A stretch of DNA of 64,000 nt, from NCBI GenBank assembly GCA_036563505.1, contig DATCMH010000019.1:141872-205871 (forward strand), written 5' to 3'. The position numbers were made by a program, and so were the translations under genes. This stretch comes from DATCMH01 sp036563505. GTDB lineage: Bacteria > Pseudomonadota > Alphaproteobacteria > Rhizobiales > Beijerinckiaceae. Below are positions 16,988 through 25,553 of this stretch, one piece after another (positions within the stretch are counted from its first letter, which is position 1; every line of letters begins with the position of its first letter). Below the pieces are notes generated by a model. The model made no database searches, had not been told where the DNA came from, and worked only from the letters and a program-made list of their open reading frames with translations.

Positions 16988-17262
16988 CAATAATGCCTCC
17001 GTCGTGGACCCGCCCGACCCGGAATCCGTCATGCCTCGCGGACGAGAGGTCCGACCGCGTTGCACCGGGATCGCGTCTGGTTGGGTTAGGGCCGCCGCAC
17101 GAGATGTCGTATTCGACTGACCGCAACGTACAAGATGCGTGGACTCGCCCGCAAGAGTCCCCCCCGAAGGTGGTCCGTTTTCCCCAGGAGATGTCCGCCG
17201 GCGCTGCCCGCGCGATCTGCTGCCCCGCAGGCCAAGCGAAGCCCGGAGCGCGGGCGTTTTCA

Positions 17263-17290
17263 TTGACAGATCAAGCGTTCTCAATAGAGT
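17263..17290 (+). promoter_or_regulatory. Candidate sigma-70 promoter for argD-argF-hslO
   Basis: TTGACA at 17263-17268 and TAGAGT at 17285-17290 are separated by 16 bp, a good housekeeping match. The -10 element overlaps a GANTC site (17287-17291). A transcript starting near 17297 would begin right before the hairpin at 17300. Confidence 0.5.
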
Positions 17291-17299
17291 CGTCGCTGT

Positions 17300-17329
17300 G
17301 CCGCCCGCTTCGGGCGGCGCTTTCGTTTT
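17300..17329 (+). terminator. Terminator-like hairpin in the argD leader (possible attenuator)
   Basis: An 8-bp GC stem (GCCGCCCG with CGGGCGGC, 3-base loop) at 17300-17318 is followed by GCTTTCGTTTTCC. Lying between the putative promoter and the argD start, it could terminate prematurely, or it may simply end an upstream transcript. No leader peptide is evident. Confidence 0.45.
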
Positions 17330-17370
17330 CCGGGATGGATGAGCCGTCCCGCCCACTGGAGATCACGCCC

Positions 17371-18579
17371 GTGACCTCGCCGCTGCTGCCGACTTACGCT
17401 CGTGCCGACGTGTCCTTCGAGTCCGGTGAAGGGGCTTGGCTCATCGCGCGAGGCGGCGAGCGATACCTCGATTTCGGCTCCGGCATCGCGGTGAACGCGC
17501 TCGGTCACGCGCATCCCCACCTCGTCGAGGCCCTGACGGAGCAGGCGCGCAAGGTCTGGCACACATCGAACCTGTTCCGCATTCCGGAGGGCGAGCGCCT
17601 GGCGCAGCGCCTCGTCGACGCGACCTTCGCCGACGTGGTGTTCTTCTCGAATTCCGGCGCCGAAGCGAACGAGGCCGCCATCAAGATGGCGCGCAAGTAC
17701 CACGCCGTGAACGGCCAGCCGGAGCGCTTTCGGATCATCACCTTCGAGGGCGCCTTCCATGGGCGCACCCTCGCGACCATCGCCGCTGGCGGCCAGAAGA
17801 AGTATCTGGAGGGCTTCGGGCCGAAGGTCGAGGGCTTCGATCAGGTGCCCTTCGGCGATCACGCGGCGCTTCACGCCGCGATCGGACCCGAGACGGCCGG
17901 CATCCTGATCGAGCCGCTGCAGGGGGAGGGCGGCATCCGCCAGGTGCCGACCCAGTGTCTGCGCGGGTTGCGCGAGCTCTGCGACGAGCGGGGCATCCTC
18001 CTCCTCATGGACGAGGTGCAGACCGGCATGGGCCGCACCGGCAAGCTCTTCGCCCATGAGTGGAGCGGCATCGCCCCCGACATCATGTCGGTCGCCAAGG
18101 GCATCGGCGGCGGCTTCCCGCTCGGCGCCTGTCTCGCGACGGCGGAAGCCGCGAAGGGCATGACGGTCGGTACGCACGGCACCACCTTTGGCGGCAACCC
18201 GCTCGCCATGGCGGTGGGCAACGCGGTGCTGGACGTCGTCCTGGAGCCGGGCTTCCTCGACCACGTCGTGCGCGTCTCGAACGTGCTCAAGCAGCGCCTC
18301 GCCGAGCTCAAGGACCGGCATCCGGCGATCATCGCCGAGATCCGCGGCCAGGGGCTGATCCTCGGGCTTCGCACCCACGTCCTGAACGCGGACTTCGTGA
18401 CGGCTGCCAGGGACGAAGGCCTGCTCACGATCGGCGCGGGCGACAACGTCGTGCGCCTCCTGCCGCCCCTCGTCATCTCGGAAGCCGAGGTGTCGGAGGC
18501 GGTGAACCGGCTCGACCGGGCGAGCACGCGGCTCGAGGAGGAGCTGCGGGCCGTCGCGCGGCGGGGGGCTGCCGAATGA
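17371..18579 (+). CDS. argD: Acetylornithine aminotransferase ArgD
   Basis: A 402-residue class III PLP aminotransferase converting N-acetylglutamate semialdehyde to N-acetylornithine. I prefer the GTG at 17371 (MTSPLLPTYAR), which has GGAG nine bases upstream; an ATG at 17335 would add twelve residues. Cofactor motifs: SNSGAEANEAAIK, FHGRT, LLLMDEVQTGMGRTGKLFAHE and the PLP lysine in SVAKGIGGGFPLG. The stop overlaps argF (ATGA). The pair converts N-acetyl intermediates towards citrulline, with argE further along on the other strand. Confidence 0.94.
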   Translation: MTSPLLPTYARADVSFESGEGAWLIARGGERYLDFGSGIAVNALGHAHPHLVEALTEQARKVWHTSNLFRIPEGERLAQRLVDATFADVVFFSNSGAEANEAAIKMARKYHAVNGQPERFRIITFEGAFHGRTLATIAAGGQKKYLEGFGPKVEGFDQVPFGDHAALHAAIGPETAGILIEPLQGEGGIRQVPTQCLRGLRELCDERGILLLMDEVQTGMGRTGKLFAHEWSGIAPDIMSVAKGIGGGFPLGACLATAEAAKGMTVGTHGTTFGGNPLAMAVGNAVLDVVLEPGFLDHVVRVSNVLKQRLAELKDRHPAIIAEIRGQGLILGLRTHVLNADFVTAARDEGLLTIGAGDNVVRLLPPLVISEAEVSEAVNRLDRASTRLEEELRAVARRGAAE

Positions 18580-19508
18580 CGAGCGAAGCCCGTCACTTCC
18601 TGGACCTCACGCAGTTCGACGGCGCGCAGCTGCGCCGCTTGCTCGACGCCAGCGCGACGCTCAAGGCCAACCGCCGCAAGGGCGAGCCGCCTCGCGAGCG
18701 CCCGCTCGCCGGCAAGCAGCTCGCCATGGTGTTCGACAAGCCCTCGACCCGCACCCGCGTTTCCTTCGACGTGGCGATGCGCGAGCTCGGCGGCGAGACA
18801 ATCATGCTGACCGGCCGCGAGATGCAGCTCGGGCGCGGTGAGACGGTGGCGGACACGGCCCGGGTCCTGTCGCGCTACGTCGACGCGATCATGATCCGCA
18901 TCCTCGACCACGGGATGATGATGGAACTCGCCGAGCACGCCACCGTGCCGGTGATCAACGGGCTCACCAAGCTCTCGCACCCGTGCCAGGTCATGGCCGA
19001 CGTCCTCACCTTCGAGGAGCACCGCGGCGGCATCCAGGGCCGCACGGTGGCCTGGACGGGCGACGCCAACAACGTGCTCGCCTCCTGGGTTCACGCGGCG
19101 GCGCGCCTCGATTTCCGCATCAACGTCGCGACGCCTCCCGAGCTGACGCCCCGGCCCGACCTCTTGGCCTGGGCGAAGGCGCAGGGGGCTAGCGTGATGG
19201 TGACCCGCGACCCATATGAGGCCGTCGAGGGCGCCGACGCAGTCGTCACGGATTGCTGGGTCTCCATGGGAGACGAAGACGAAGGCCGGCGCCACAACCT
19301 GCTGAAACCTTATCAGGTGAACGCCCAGCTCATGGCGGCGGCGGGCCGCGACGCGATCTTCATGCACTGCCTCCCCGCCCATCGCGGCGAGGAGGTCACG
19401 GATGAGGTGATGGACGGCCCGTGCTCGGTGGTCTTCGACGAGGCCGAGAACCGTCTCCACGCGCAGAAGGGCATCCTCGCCTGGTGCTTGGGAGCCGTTG
19501 AGGCATGA
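18576..19508 (+). CDS. argF: Ornithine carbamoyltransferase ArgF
   Basis: A 310-residue OTCase producing citrulline from ornithine and carbamoyl phosphate. The carbamoyl-phosphate loop KPSTRTRVSFDVAM, the HPCQVMAD motif, the ornithine-side DCWVSMGDE and the HCLPAHRGEEV loop with its active-site Cys are all present. It overlaps argD upstream and hslO downstream by four bases each, so the three genes form a tightly coupled operon. Confidence 0.95.
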   Translation: MTSEARHFLDLTQFDGAQLRRLLDASATLKANRRKGEPPRERPLAGKQLAMVFDKPSTRTRVSFDVAMRELGGETIMLTGREMQLGRGETVADTARVLSRYVDAIMIRILDHGMMMELAEHATVPVINGLTKLSHPCQVMADVLTFEEHRGGIQGRTVAWTGDANNVLASWVHAAARLDFRINVATPPELTPRPDLLAWAKAQGASVMVTRDPYEAVEGADAVVTDCWVSMGDEDEGRRHNLLKPYQVNAQLMAAAGRDAIFMHCLPAHRGEEVTDEVMDGPCSVVFDEAENRLHAQKGILAWCLGAVEA

Positions 19509-20482
19509 ACCATCCCGCCTTCGAAGGGGCGGACGACGCCGTCCTCCCCTTCGCGGTCGAACCCCTGGACTGCCGCGGCCGCGCCGTGCGGCTCGGGGCC
19601 GCCATCGATACGATCATTGACCGCCACGGTTATCCCGACGCCGTGGCTCGGGTGCTCGGCGAGGCCGCGGCGCTCACCGTGCTGCTCGGCTCGTCCCTGA
19701 AGTTCGAGGGCCGGTTCCAGCTCCAGACCAAGTCGGACGGACCGGTGAGCATGGTCGTCGTTGATTTCGACGCGCCGGACCGGCTGCGGGCGACGGCGCG
19801 CTTTGACGGCGACCGTGTCGCCGCGCTCGGCCCGGGCCGCCACGGGGCGGGCGAACTCCTCGGGCACGGCATCCTCGCGCTCACCATTGACCAGGGCTCC
19901 GACATGAGCCGGTACCAGGGCGTCGTCGCGCTGGAGGGCCAGGGACTCGAGGAAGCCGCGCACCAGTATTTCCGCCAGTCGGAGCAGATTCCGACGCGGG
20001 TTCGCCTCGCCGTCGCGGAAGAGTTCGCGGATGGGCATCGCGCCTATCGCGCGGGAGGCCTGCTGGTTCAATTCCTGCCGACCTCGCCAGAGCGCATGCG
20101 GGCTGCCGACCTCTCGCCCGGCGACCGCCCGGAAGGCTACGCGGAGATCGAGGCGTCCGAGGACGATGCCTGGGTCGAAGCCAAGGCCCTCATCGATACG
20201 GTGGAGGATCACGAGATGATCGATCCTGCCGTGTCGAGCGAGCGTCTGCTCTACCGGCTCTTTCACGAGCGCGGCGTTCGGGTCTACGAGGCGCAGGCGA
20301 TCCACGAGGCCTGCAGCTGCTCGCACGAGCGCATCATGGGCATGATGCGCCGCTTCTCCGCCGACGATCGCCGCGACATGGTGGGCGACGACGGACGGAT
20401 CGGCATCACCTGCGAGTTCTGCTCGCGCCGCTACGATCTCGACCCCGCTGAAGTCGAGGCCGAGATCGCGGCGGCCGAGTAA
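19505..20482 (+). CDS. hslO: Redox-regulated chaperone Hsp33 (HslO)
   Basis: A 325-residue cytosolic holdase activated by oxidation. The C-terminal zinc/redox switch has CSC near residue 273 and CEFC near residue 306, the CxC and CxxC pairs of the family. The N-terminal part has the family pattern ending in LLGSSLKFEGRFQLQ. The arg-hslO arrangement is common in alphaproteobacteria. Confidence 0.94.
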   Translation: MNHPAFEGADDAVLPFAVEPLDCRGRAVRLGAAIDTIIDRHGYPDAVARVLGEAAALTVLLGSSLKFEGRFQLQTKSDGPVSMVVVDFDAPDRLRATARFDGDRVAALGPGRHGAGELLGHGILALTIDQGSDMSRYQGVVALEGQGLEEAAHQYFRQSEQIPTRVRLAVAEEFADGHRAYRAGGLLVQFLPTSPERMRAADLSPGDRPEGYAEIEASEDDAWVEAKALIDTVEDHEMIDPAVSSERLLYRLFHERGVRVYEAQAIHEACSCSHERIMGMMRRFSADDRRDMVGDDGRIGITCEFCSRRYDLDPAEVEAEIAAAE

Positions 20483-20501
20483 GGTCGGAGGAGCTTTCGG
20501 C

Positions 20502-21986
20502 TCAAGCGCGGGCGCGCCGGTCGCCCTGAAGTGGGCCGGTGATGACCGGCTTCTCCGCGCGGCCGGGCTGCCCGTAGACCACGACGCAATCGCGGCCGAG
20601 CTGCTTCGCCTGGTAGAGCGCGTCGTCCGCCTCGATGAGCATGCGCTCGGCGTCGCCCGCGGCGGAGAAGCTGCGCACGCCGAAGCTCGCGGTCACCGAG
20701 AGGAGGCCGTCGCCGAAGGCGAGCGGCGTCGCCCGGATCTTCTCGCGCAAGCGATGCGCGAGCGCGCAGGCGCCGATCTCAGGGGTATGGGGCAGGAGAA
20801 CCATGAACTCCTCCCCGCCGACGCGGCTGATGGAGTCCGTGTCTTTGCGAAGCTCGTCCATCAGGATCGCGGCTAAGCTCATCAGCACGGCGTCGCCGGC
20901 GGCGTGGCCGTGCAGGTCGTTGACCCTCTTGAAGTGATCGATGTCGACGGCGATGACCGAGAGCGGGTGGTCGTAGCGCCGCGCCGAGGCGATCTCGACC
21001 CTCACCACGTCATCGAAGCCGCGGCGGTTGAGGACGCCGGTCAGCCCGTCGGTGATGGCCAGGCGCCGCAGCTCGCCTTCGACCATGGTCCGGGCGTCGA
21101 TCTCGGCGGCAAGATCCTCGCGGGCCCGTTCCGCCTGCTCCTTGAGCACCTGCATCTCGAACACGGCGTATTTGAGCTCGGTGACGTCGCTCAGGGACAG
21201 CATGAAGCCGCTGCCGAGGGGCGCCGCGGTGCACTGGAACCAAGTATCGAGCCCGTCGAGATCGCAGGGGAAGTCGAACCGCTCGATGCTGCGGGTCTCC
21301 GCCACGCGCCGGCAGGCCTCCCAAGCCTCGCTCGCCTGCAGGCTCGGCATGATGGTCGAGAGGCACTGGTCAGTGAGTTCGGCGATGCTGGCGCCGAGGC
21401 ACGCCGCGGCGCGTCGGTTGGCGTTAAGGATGACGGCGTCGGTGATGGTGCCGTCGGCATCGCGAAGGGGATGCAGCGCCAGGATGGCATCCGCCGAGGC
21501 GTCGAGGATCGCCCGCAAGACCTCGGCCTGATGCTCGCGGGGCAGAATGAGCGTGACGATCACGGGTTGCCCACCGTTCCCGCGCGCGGGCAGGACGAGG
21601 CGCTCCCAGAGATTGACGTACTGGTCCGCTTGGCCGCGATGGATGGCTGCCAGCGGTCGGCCCACGGCGAGGCAGCGCGCGTAGACGTCGCCCAGGAAAG
21701 CGCCGATCTCGGCGCCGTCGCGCTTGATCAGGCAACCGGTCATGTCGCGGCGACCATGCGCTGCGACGCTCGGACCATAGGAGAGATAGAGGAAGTCGTC
21801 GGCGCGAGGCTCGATGATCGCCAGATCGCCCGCAACGGCTCTGGCCTCAGGCATGGCGAGAACCGCGTCGGCTGTCGGAAGATCGGCTCCCGCCGCGCTC
21901 AACGCCTCGTAGGCCTGGAGCAAGCGCCGTCCCTGAAGCGTCGAGAGATGCTCCGGCAGGTTGGCTTCGTAGGTCTCGGTGAACAC
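20502..21986 (-). CDS. PAS-GGDEF diguanylate cyclase
   Basis: A 494-residue soluble protein. An N-terminal sensory region of about 165 residues (PAS-like, not confidently assigned) is followed by a PAS domain (residues about 175-290), a coiled-coil linker (EMQVLKEQAERAREDLAAEID) and a GGDEF domain of about 160 residues. The active loop is GGEEF, with DGLTGVLNRRGFDD and DIDHFKRVND upstream, so cyclic-di-GMP synthesis is likely. I see no clear RxxD inhibitory site just before the loop. There is no EAL domain. It lies 8 bp downstream of the DUF2336 gene and is probably co-transcribed with it. Confidence 0.9.
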   Translation of the reverse strand: MFTETYEANLPEHLSTLQGRRLLQAYEALSAAGADLPTADAVLAMPEARAVAGDLAIIEPRADDFLYLSYGPSVAAHGRRDMTGCLIKRDGAEIGAFLGDVYARCLAVGRPLAAIHRGQADQYVNLWERLVLPARGNGGQPVIVTLILPREHQAEVLRAILDASADAILALHPLRDADGTITDAVILNANRRAAACLGASIAELTDQCLSTIMPSLQASEAWEACRRVAETRSIERFDFPCDLDGLDTWFQCTAAPLGSGFMLSLSDVTELKYAVFEMQVLKEQAERAREDLAAEIDARTMVEGELRRLAITDGLTGVLNRRGFDDVVRVEIASARRYDHPLSVIAVDIDHFKRVNDLHGHAAGDAVLMSLAAILMDELRKDTDSISRVGGEEFMVLLPHTPEIGACALAHRLREKIRATPLAFGDGLLSVTASFGVRSFSAAGDAERMLIEADDALYQAKQLGRDCVVVYGQPGRAEKPVITGPLQGDRRARA

Positions 21987-21994
21987 GCGTCGCC

Positions 21995-23101
21995 TCAGGC
22001 CTTGGTGCCAGCCGTCCGGTCGCGTCCGGCCCGGTCGCGTACCGCCGTGAACTGAACGACCCGCTGCGCCGTTTGAACGGAGAGCTTCTGGTAGCTGTCG
22101 AAAGCGCTCCGCAGCACCTTGTCGGGCAGGGTGCGGCCCGCCTTGGCCGTGAGAAGGAGCTTGAAGGTTCCCCAGCCGAAGCGCAGGGAGCGCACAAGGA
22201 AGAGCAGCGGGTCGTAGCTCGCCGCGTGATAGGCGTTGGTGACCGTCTCGAAGGGCACCTTGGCCAGGGATGCCATTGCGACGAGGGCGTCCTCGATGCG
22301 ACCCTCGCGGACGAGCGCCGTCACGCCCTCCTCGCTGAACTGATCCGGCCGCAAGGAGGCCCGGATCGGCGCATCCGAGCGACTCAGGCTGCGGGCGATG
22401 TCCGCGCTGGCGAGGCCTCCCGAGACCTGTTCCACGACGGCCTCGATCGCCGCCGCAGGTTGAGCCGTCGGCGCGCGATGGAGCGCGCGCCGCGCCTGGG
22501 CTCCCGCGATCACCACGAGCACGGCGGAGTAGTCCGGCGGCAAGTCCGCCCGGGACTGAAGGAGGCGCTGCAGGTCCTCGTCGGCGCGGGCCTTCTCGAC
22601 AAGCGAGGCGAAGCCCTGGTCGGAGAAGCGGGCGCGATCGTTCTCGGCCACGGCCCGCACGACGCGGTCGTCGCCGCGATCGACGAGAACGTCCGTCACC
22701 CGCTCCGTCAGACCGGACCGGCGCGACAGGGCGAAGAGGTGATCCTGGCTTTTGCCGGCGGCGATGGCGACGAGGTCGTCTTCCGAGATGACGGGAGAGC
22801 GCTCGATCACCGGGCCCGCGACGGCGATGGCATCGTCGAAGGCGAGCTCGCGCACGGTCTGGGGTGGGCCGTTGGGGAGGTCAGCGAGGCGCTCGGCGAG
22901 TTCCACCCGCGCCCTGAACTCGATCGCCCGCGACAGGCGCGCGATCACTTCGTCGAAGAGGGCGACGTGCCCCTGGCCGAGCTGGGGAGCTTGGTCGAGG
23001 AAGAGCGTCGTGATCTTGCGGAGCGCTTCGATGCGGCGCGCGGGGTCCCCGCCCGAGATCGACGCTTCCACCTCCGCTGCTATGGATACGAGGGTGGCCA
23101 T
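21995..23101 (-). CDS. DUF2336 domain protein
   Basis: A 368-residue, largely helical soluble protein rich in HEAT-like repeats. The block AQPAAAIEAVVEQVSGGLASADIARSLSRSDAPIRASL and the repeated RLSRAIE / VAIAAGKSQDHLFALS elements fit DUF2336, a family frequent in Rhizobiales and of unknown function. Its placement 8 bp upstream of a diguanylate cyclase suggests a shared regulatory role. The spacer upstream of it (23102-23176) contains nothing recognisable. Confidence 0.75.
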   Translation of the reverse strand: MATLVSIAAEVEASISGGDPARRIEALRKITTLFLDQAPQLGQGHVALFDEVIARLSRAIEFRARVELAERLADLPNGPPQTVRELAFDDAIAVAGPVIERSPVISEDDLVAIAAGKSQDHLFALSRRSGLTERVTDVLVDRGDDRVVRAVAENDRARFSDQGFASLVEKARADEDLQRLLQSRADLPPDYSAVLVVIAGAQARRALHRAPTAQPAAAIEAVVEQVSGGLASADIARSLSRSDAPIRASLRPDQFSEEGVTALVREGRIEDALVAMASLAKVPFETVTNAYHAASYDPLLFLVRSLRFGWGTFKLLLTAKAGRTLPDKVLRSAFDSYQKLSVQTAQRVVQFTAVRDRAGRDRTAGTKA

Positions 23102-23176
23102 GCGCCCGCGTCACGTTCCAGGTACGCCCTGATGATGACCTGGCTTCGTGAGGAAACGGTTACGCTGCGGTCAGGG

Positions 23177-24355
23177 CTAGCCTAAAGATGAGCTGCGGCA
23201 GGTCTCGGCGAGGCGGCGCATGAAGGCAGCGCCGGCTTCGAGCTGATCGAGGGTGATGTACTCGTCGGGCTGATGGGCCTGGTCGATCGAGCCCGGCCCG
23301 CACACGATGGTCGGGATGCCAGCCGTCTGGAAGCGGCCGGCCTCCGTCGCGTAGGGGACCGAGATCGTGGCGTTGCGGCCGGCGAGCCTGAGCGCGAGCC
23401 TCTCGGCTTCCGAGCCTGGTTCCGGATCGAGCCCCGGCACCGAGACCTCCTGAACCGTCTCGATCCGGCCGTAAGGACCGAAGCGGTTCAGCCGGGGCAG
23501 GGCGACCTCGGTCACGAAGCGCTCCAAGCGCGCCGGGATCGCCTCGAGATCGAGGCCGGGGACGCCGCGAAACTCCCAATGGAACGAGCACGTTTTGGCC
23601 AGGATGTTCCGCGCCGTCCCGCCATGGATCGTGCCGACATGGACGGTCGTGTAGGGCGGGTCGAAACGCCCGGTCGGATCGCCCTGGGCCATCATGTCGT
23701 CGGCGATGCGGTTCAGCTCGCAGACGAGCTCGGCGGCGGCGGCGACCGCATTGGCGCCGAGGGCGGGCTTCGAGGAATGCGCCTCGAAGCCGTGAACGGT
23801 GGTGTTGAAAGTGACGATGCTCTTGTGGGCGTCCGCCACCTCGAGCTCCGTCGGTTCGCCGACGATCACCGCCACGGGTCGCGGCAGGTCCTGGCCGAGG
23901 CGCTCGATGACGTCGACGACGCCGAGGCAGGTCGTCTCCTCGTCGTAGGACAGGAGGATGTGGATCGGCGTCTTGAGATCGGCCTCCAGGAACTCGGGCA
24001 CGAGGGCGAGCGCGAGGGCGCCGAAGCCCTTCATGTCGACCGCGCCGCGGCCATAGGCGCGGCCGTTCTCGACGCGCAGGCGGAACGGATCGCTCGTCCA
24101 GGCCTGGCCGGCGACCGGCACGACGTCCGTATGGCCGGAGAGCACGATGCCGCCCCGATCCTGCGGGCCGATGGTGGCGAAGAGCGCCGCCTTGTCACCC
24201 GCCGCATTGATGGAGCGGACGACAGGGACGCCCCACTGGCGCAAGTAATCCTCGACGAAGTCGATGAGCGGGAGGTTGGACTTCTGGCTCTCGGTGTCGA
24301 AGCCGACGAGACGCTCAAGCATCGCGAGCGGCGACAGGCGCGGGGCGTCGGGCAT
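23177..24355 (-). CDS. argE: Acetylornithine deacetylase ArgE
   Basis: A 392-residue M20-family metallohydrolase that deacetylates N-acetylornithine. I chose the ATG at 24355, which has GAGGA six bases upstream. Metal-site motifs: SGHTDVVP (His and Asp), GAVDMKGF and YDEETTCLG with the catalytic and metal glutamates, and CGPGSIDQAHQPDEYI near the C-terminus. The dimerisation domain (VTFNTTVHGFEAHSSKP) lies in the middle. It starts 8 bp behind apaG on the same strand and complements argD and argF nearby. Confidence 0.93.
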   Translation of the reverse strand: MPDAPRLSPLAMLERLVGFDTESQKSNLPLIDFVEDYLRQWGVPVVRSINAAGDKAALFATIGPQDRGGIVLSGHTDVVPVAGQAWTSDPFRLRVENGRAYGRGAVDMKGFGALALALVPEFLEADLKTPIHILLSYDEETTCLGVVDVIERLGQDLPRPVAVIVGEPTELEVADAHKSIVTFNTTVHGFEAHSSKPALGANAVAAAAELVCELNRIADDMMAQGDPTGRFDPPYTTVHVGTIHGGTARNILAKTCSFHWEFRGVPGLDLEAIPARLERFVTEVALPRLNRFGPYGRIETVQEVSVPGLDPEPGSEAERLALRLAGRNATISVPYATEAGRFQTAGIPTIVCGPGSIDQAHQPDEYITLDQLEAGAAFMRRLAETCRSSSLG

Positions 24356-24363
24356 GGGGGTCC

Positions 24364-24756
24364 TCAATGCACGACGCGCGTCGCGTGCGGACTGTCGAGA
24401 GGGAAGGGGGGAATCGCGGCATTGAAGCTCTCGCCGCCGGGCGTCACCATAACGTAGCTGCCCTCCATCGAGCCGTCCGGCGTCGTGAGCGGGCAGCCGC
24501 TCGTGTAGTTGAAGGTTTCACCCGGCCCGAGCACGGGCTGCTCGCCGACGACGCCCGTGCCGCGCACCTCCTGAACCTGGCCCCGTCCGTCGACGATCTT
24601 CCAGTAGCGCGCCCTGAGCTGGACGCGCTCGGGCCCGAGATTGGTGATCTCGACGGTGTAGGCGAAGAAGAAGCGGCCGTCCTCGGGCGAGGACTCCTCC
24701 GCGAGGAACCGCGACATGACGGTGACGCGAATGTTTCGGGTCACGGCCGTGTACAT
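24364..24756 (-). CDS. apaG: ApaG family protein
   Basis: A 130-residue single-domain beta-sandwich protein. I chose the ATG at 24756 (MYTAVTRNIRVTV), the usual ApaG start; upstream in-frame codons add nothing conserved. The family blocks FFFAYTVEITNLG, LRARYWKIVDGRG, VRGTGVVGEQPVL and TTPDGSMEGSYVMV are all present. Linked to CorD-type phenotypes and diadenosine polyphosphate metabolism elsewhere; the biochemical role is unsettled. Confidence 0.93.
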   Translation of the reverse strand: MYTAVTRNIRVTVMSRFLAEESSPEDGRFFFAYTVEITNLGPERVQLRARYWKIVDGRGQVQEVRGTGVVGEQPVLGPGETFNYTSGCPLTTPDGSMEGSYVMVTPGGESFNAAIPPFPLDSPHATRVVH

Positions 24757-24853
24757 CGACGGAAAGCCTCGGCTCCGGGGCGGCGGGACGGGGAACAAAG
24801 GCCGTGGTAAGGCTCGGGTTCCGCCCCGTCAATCGCGCCCGCTGCCCGCGTCC

Positions 24854-25462
24854 ATGCTCGACGGCCTCGCTCGACGCCTTCTCGATCCGACCCTTGCTCG
24901 CTGCGGACGAATGCTCGCCCGGGTGGGGTGCTCGGCCGACGTTCTCACTCTGACGGGTCTCGCCGCCGGACTGGCCTGCGCCGGTGCCATCGCGACGGGA
25001 CGGGACGGCATGGCGTTCGCGCTGCTCACGGCAAACCGCATCCTCGACGGTCTCGACGGAGCGGTCGCCGATGCCACGCGACGCACCGATCGCGGCGGCT
25101 TCCTCGACATCGTCTGCGACTTTGCGTTCTACGGTGCCGTTCCCTTGAGCTTCGCCCTGCGCGACCCTGGCCTCAACGCACTGCCGGCGGCGGCGCTGCT
25201 GGCGGCCTTCTACGTCAACGGCGCGAGCTTTCTCGCCTTCGCTGCTCTCGCGGCCAAGCGCGGGCTGTCGATGGCGCCGCGAGGGGTGAAGTCGATCACC
25301 TACACCGCCGGCCTCGCTGAGGGGACGGAGACGATCCTGTTCTTCGCGGCCATGATCCTCTGGCCAGGCTTTTTCGCAAGTCTGGCTTATGCCTTCGCGG
25401 CTCTGACGATCCTGTCTGCCCTGGCGCGGGTGGCCTTGGCGTGGCGCACCTTCGCCGAATAA
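24854..25462 (+). CDS. CDP-alcohol phosphatidyltransferase family membrane protein
   Basis: A 202-residue polytopic enzyme expected to transfer a phosphatidyl group from a CDP-linked donor to an alcohol. I chose the ATG at 24854 (MLDGLARRLLDPT). The active-site segment reads DGLDGAVADATRRTDRGG-FLD-x3-D. All the metal-binding aspartates of the D-G-x2-A-R-x8-G-x3-D-x3-D signature are there, but the usual Arg is Asp. The rest consists of four to five hydrophobic helices. The head-group acceptor is not predictable. Confidence 0.82.
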   Translation: MLDGLARRLLDPTLARCGRMLARVGCSADVLTLTGLAAGLACAGAIATGRDGMAFALLTANRILDGLDGAVADATRRTDRGGFLDIVCDFAFYGAVPLSFALRDPGLNALPAAALLAAFYVNGASFLAFAALAAKRGLSMAPRGVKSITYTAGLAEGTETILFFAAMILWPGFFASLAYAFAALTILSALARVALAWRTFAE

Positions 25463-25553
25463 GGGCCGTCGGACGTAGCTCGCTTGGCGTCGCGAGGGTC
25501 CTTCGCTAGAGAGCGATAGTCACGCTGAGGTGGCAAATGGCAGGGCAGGGCGC

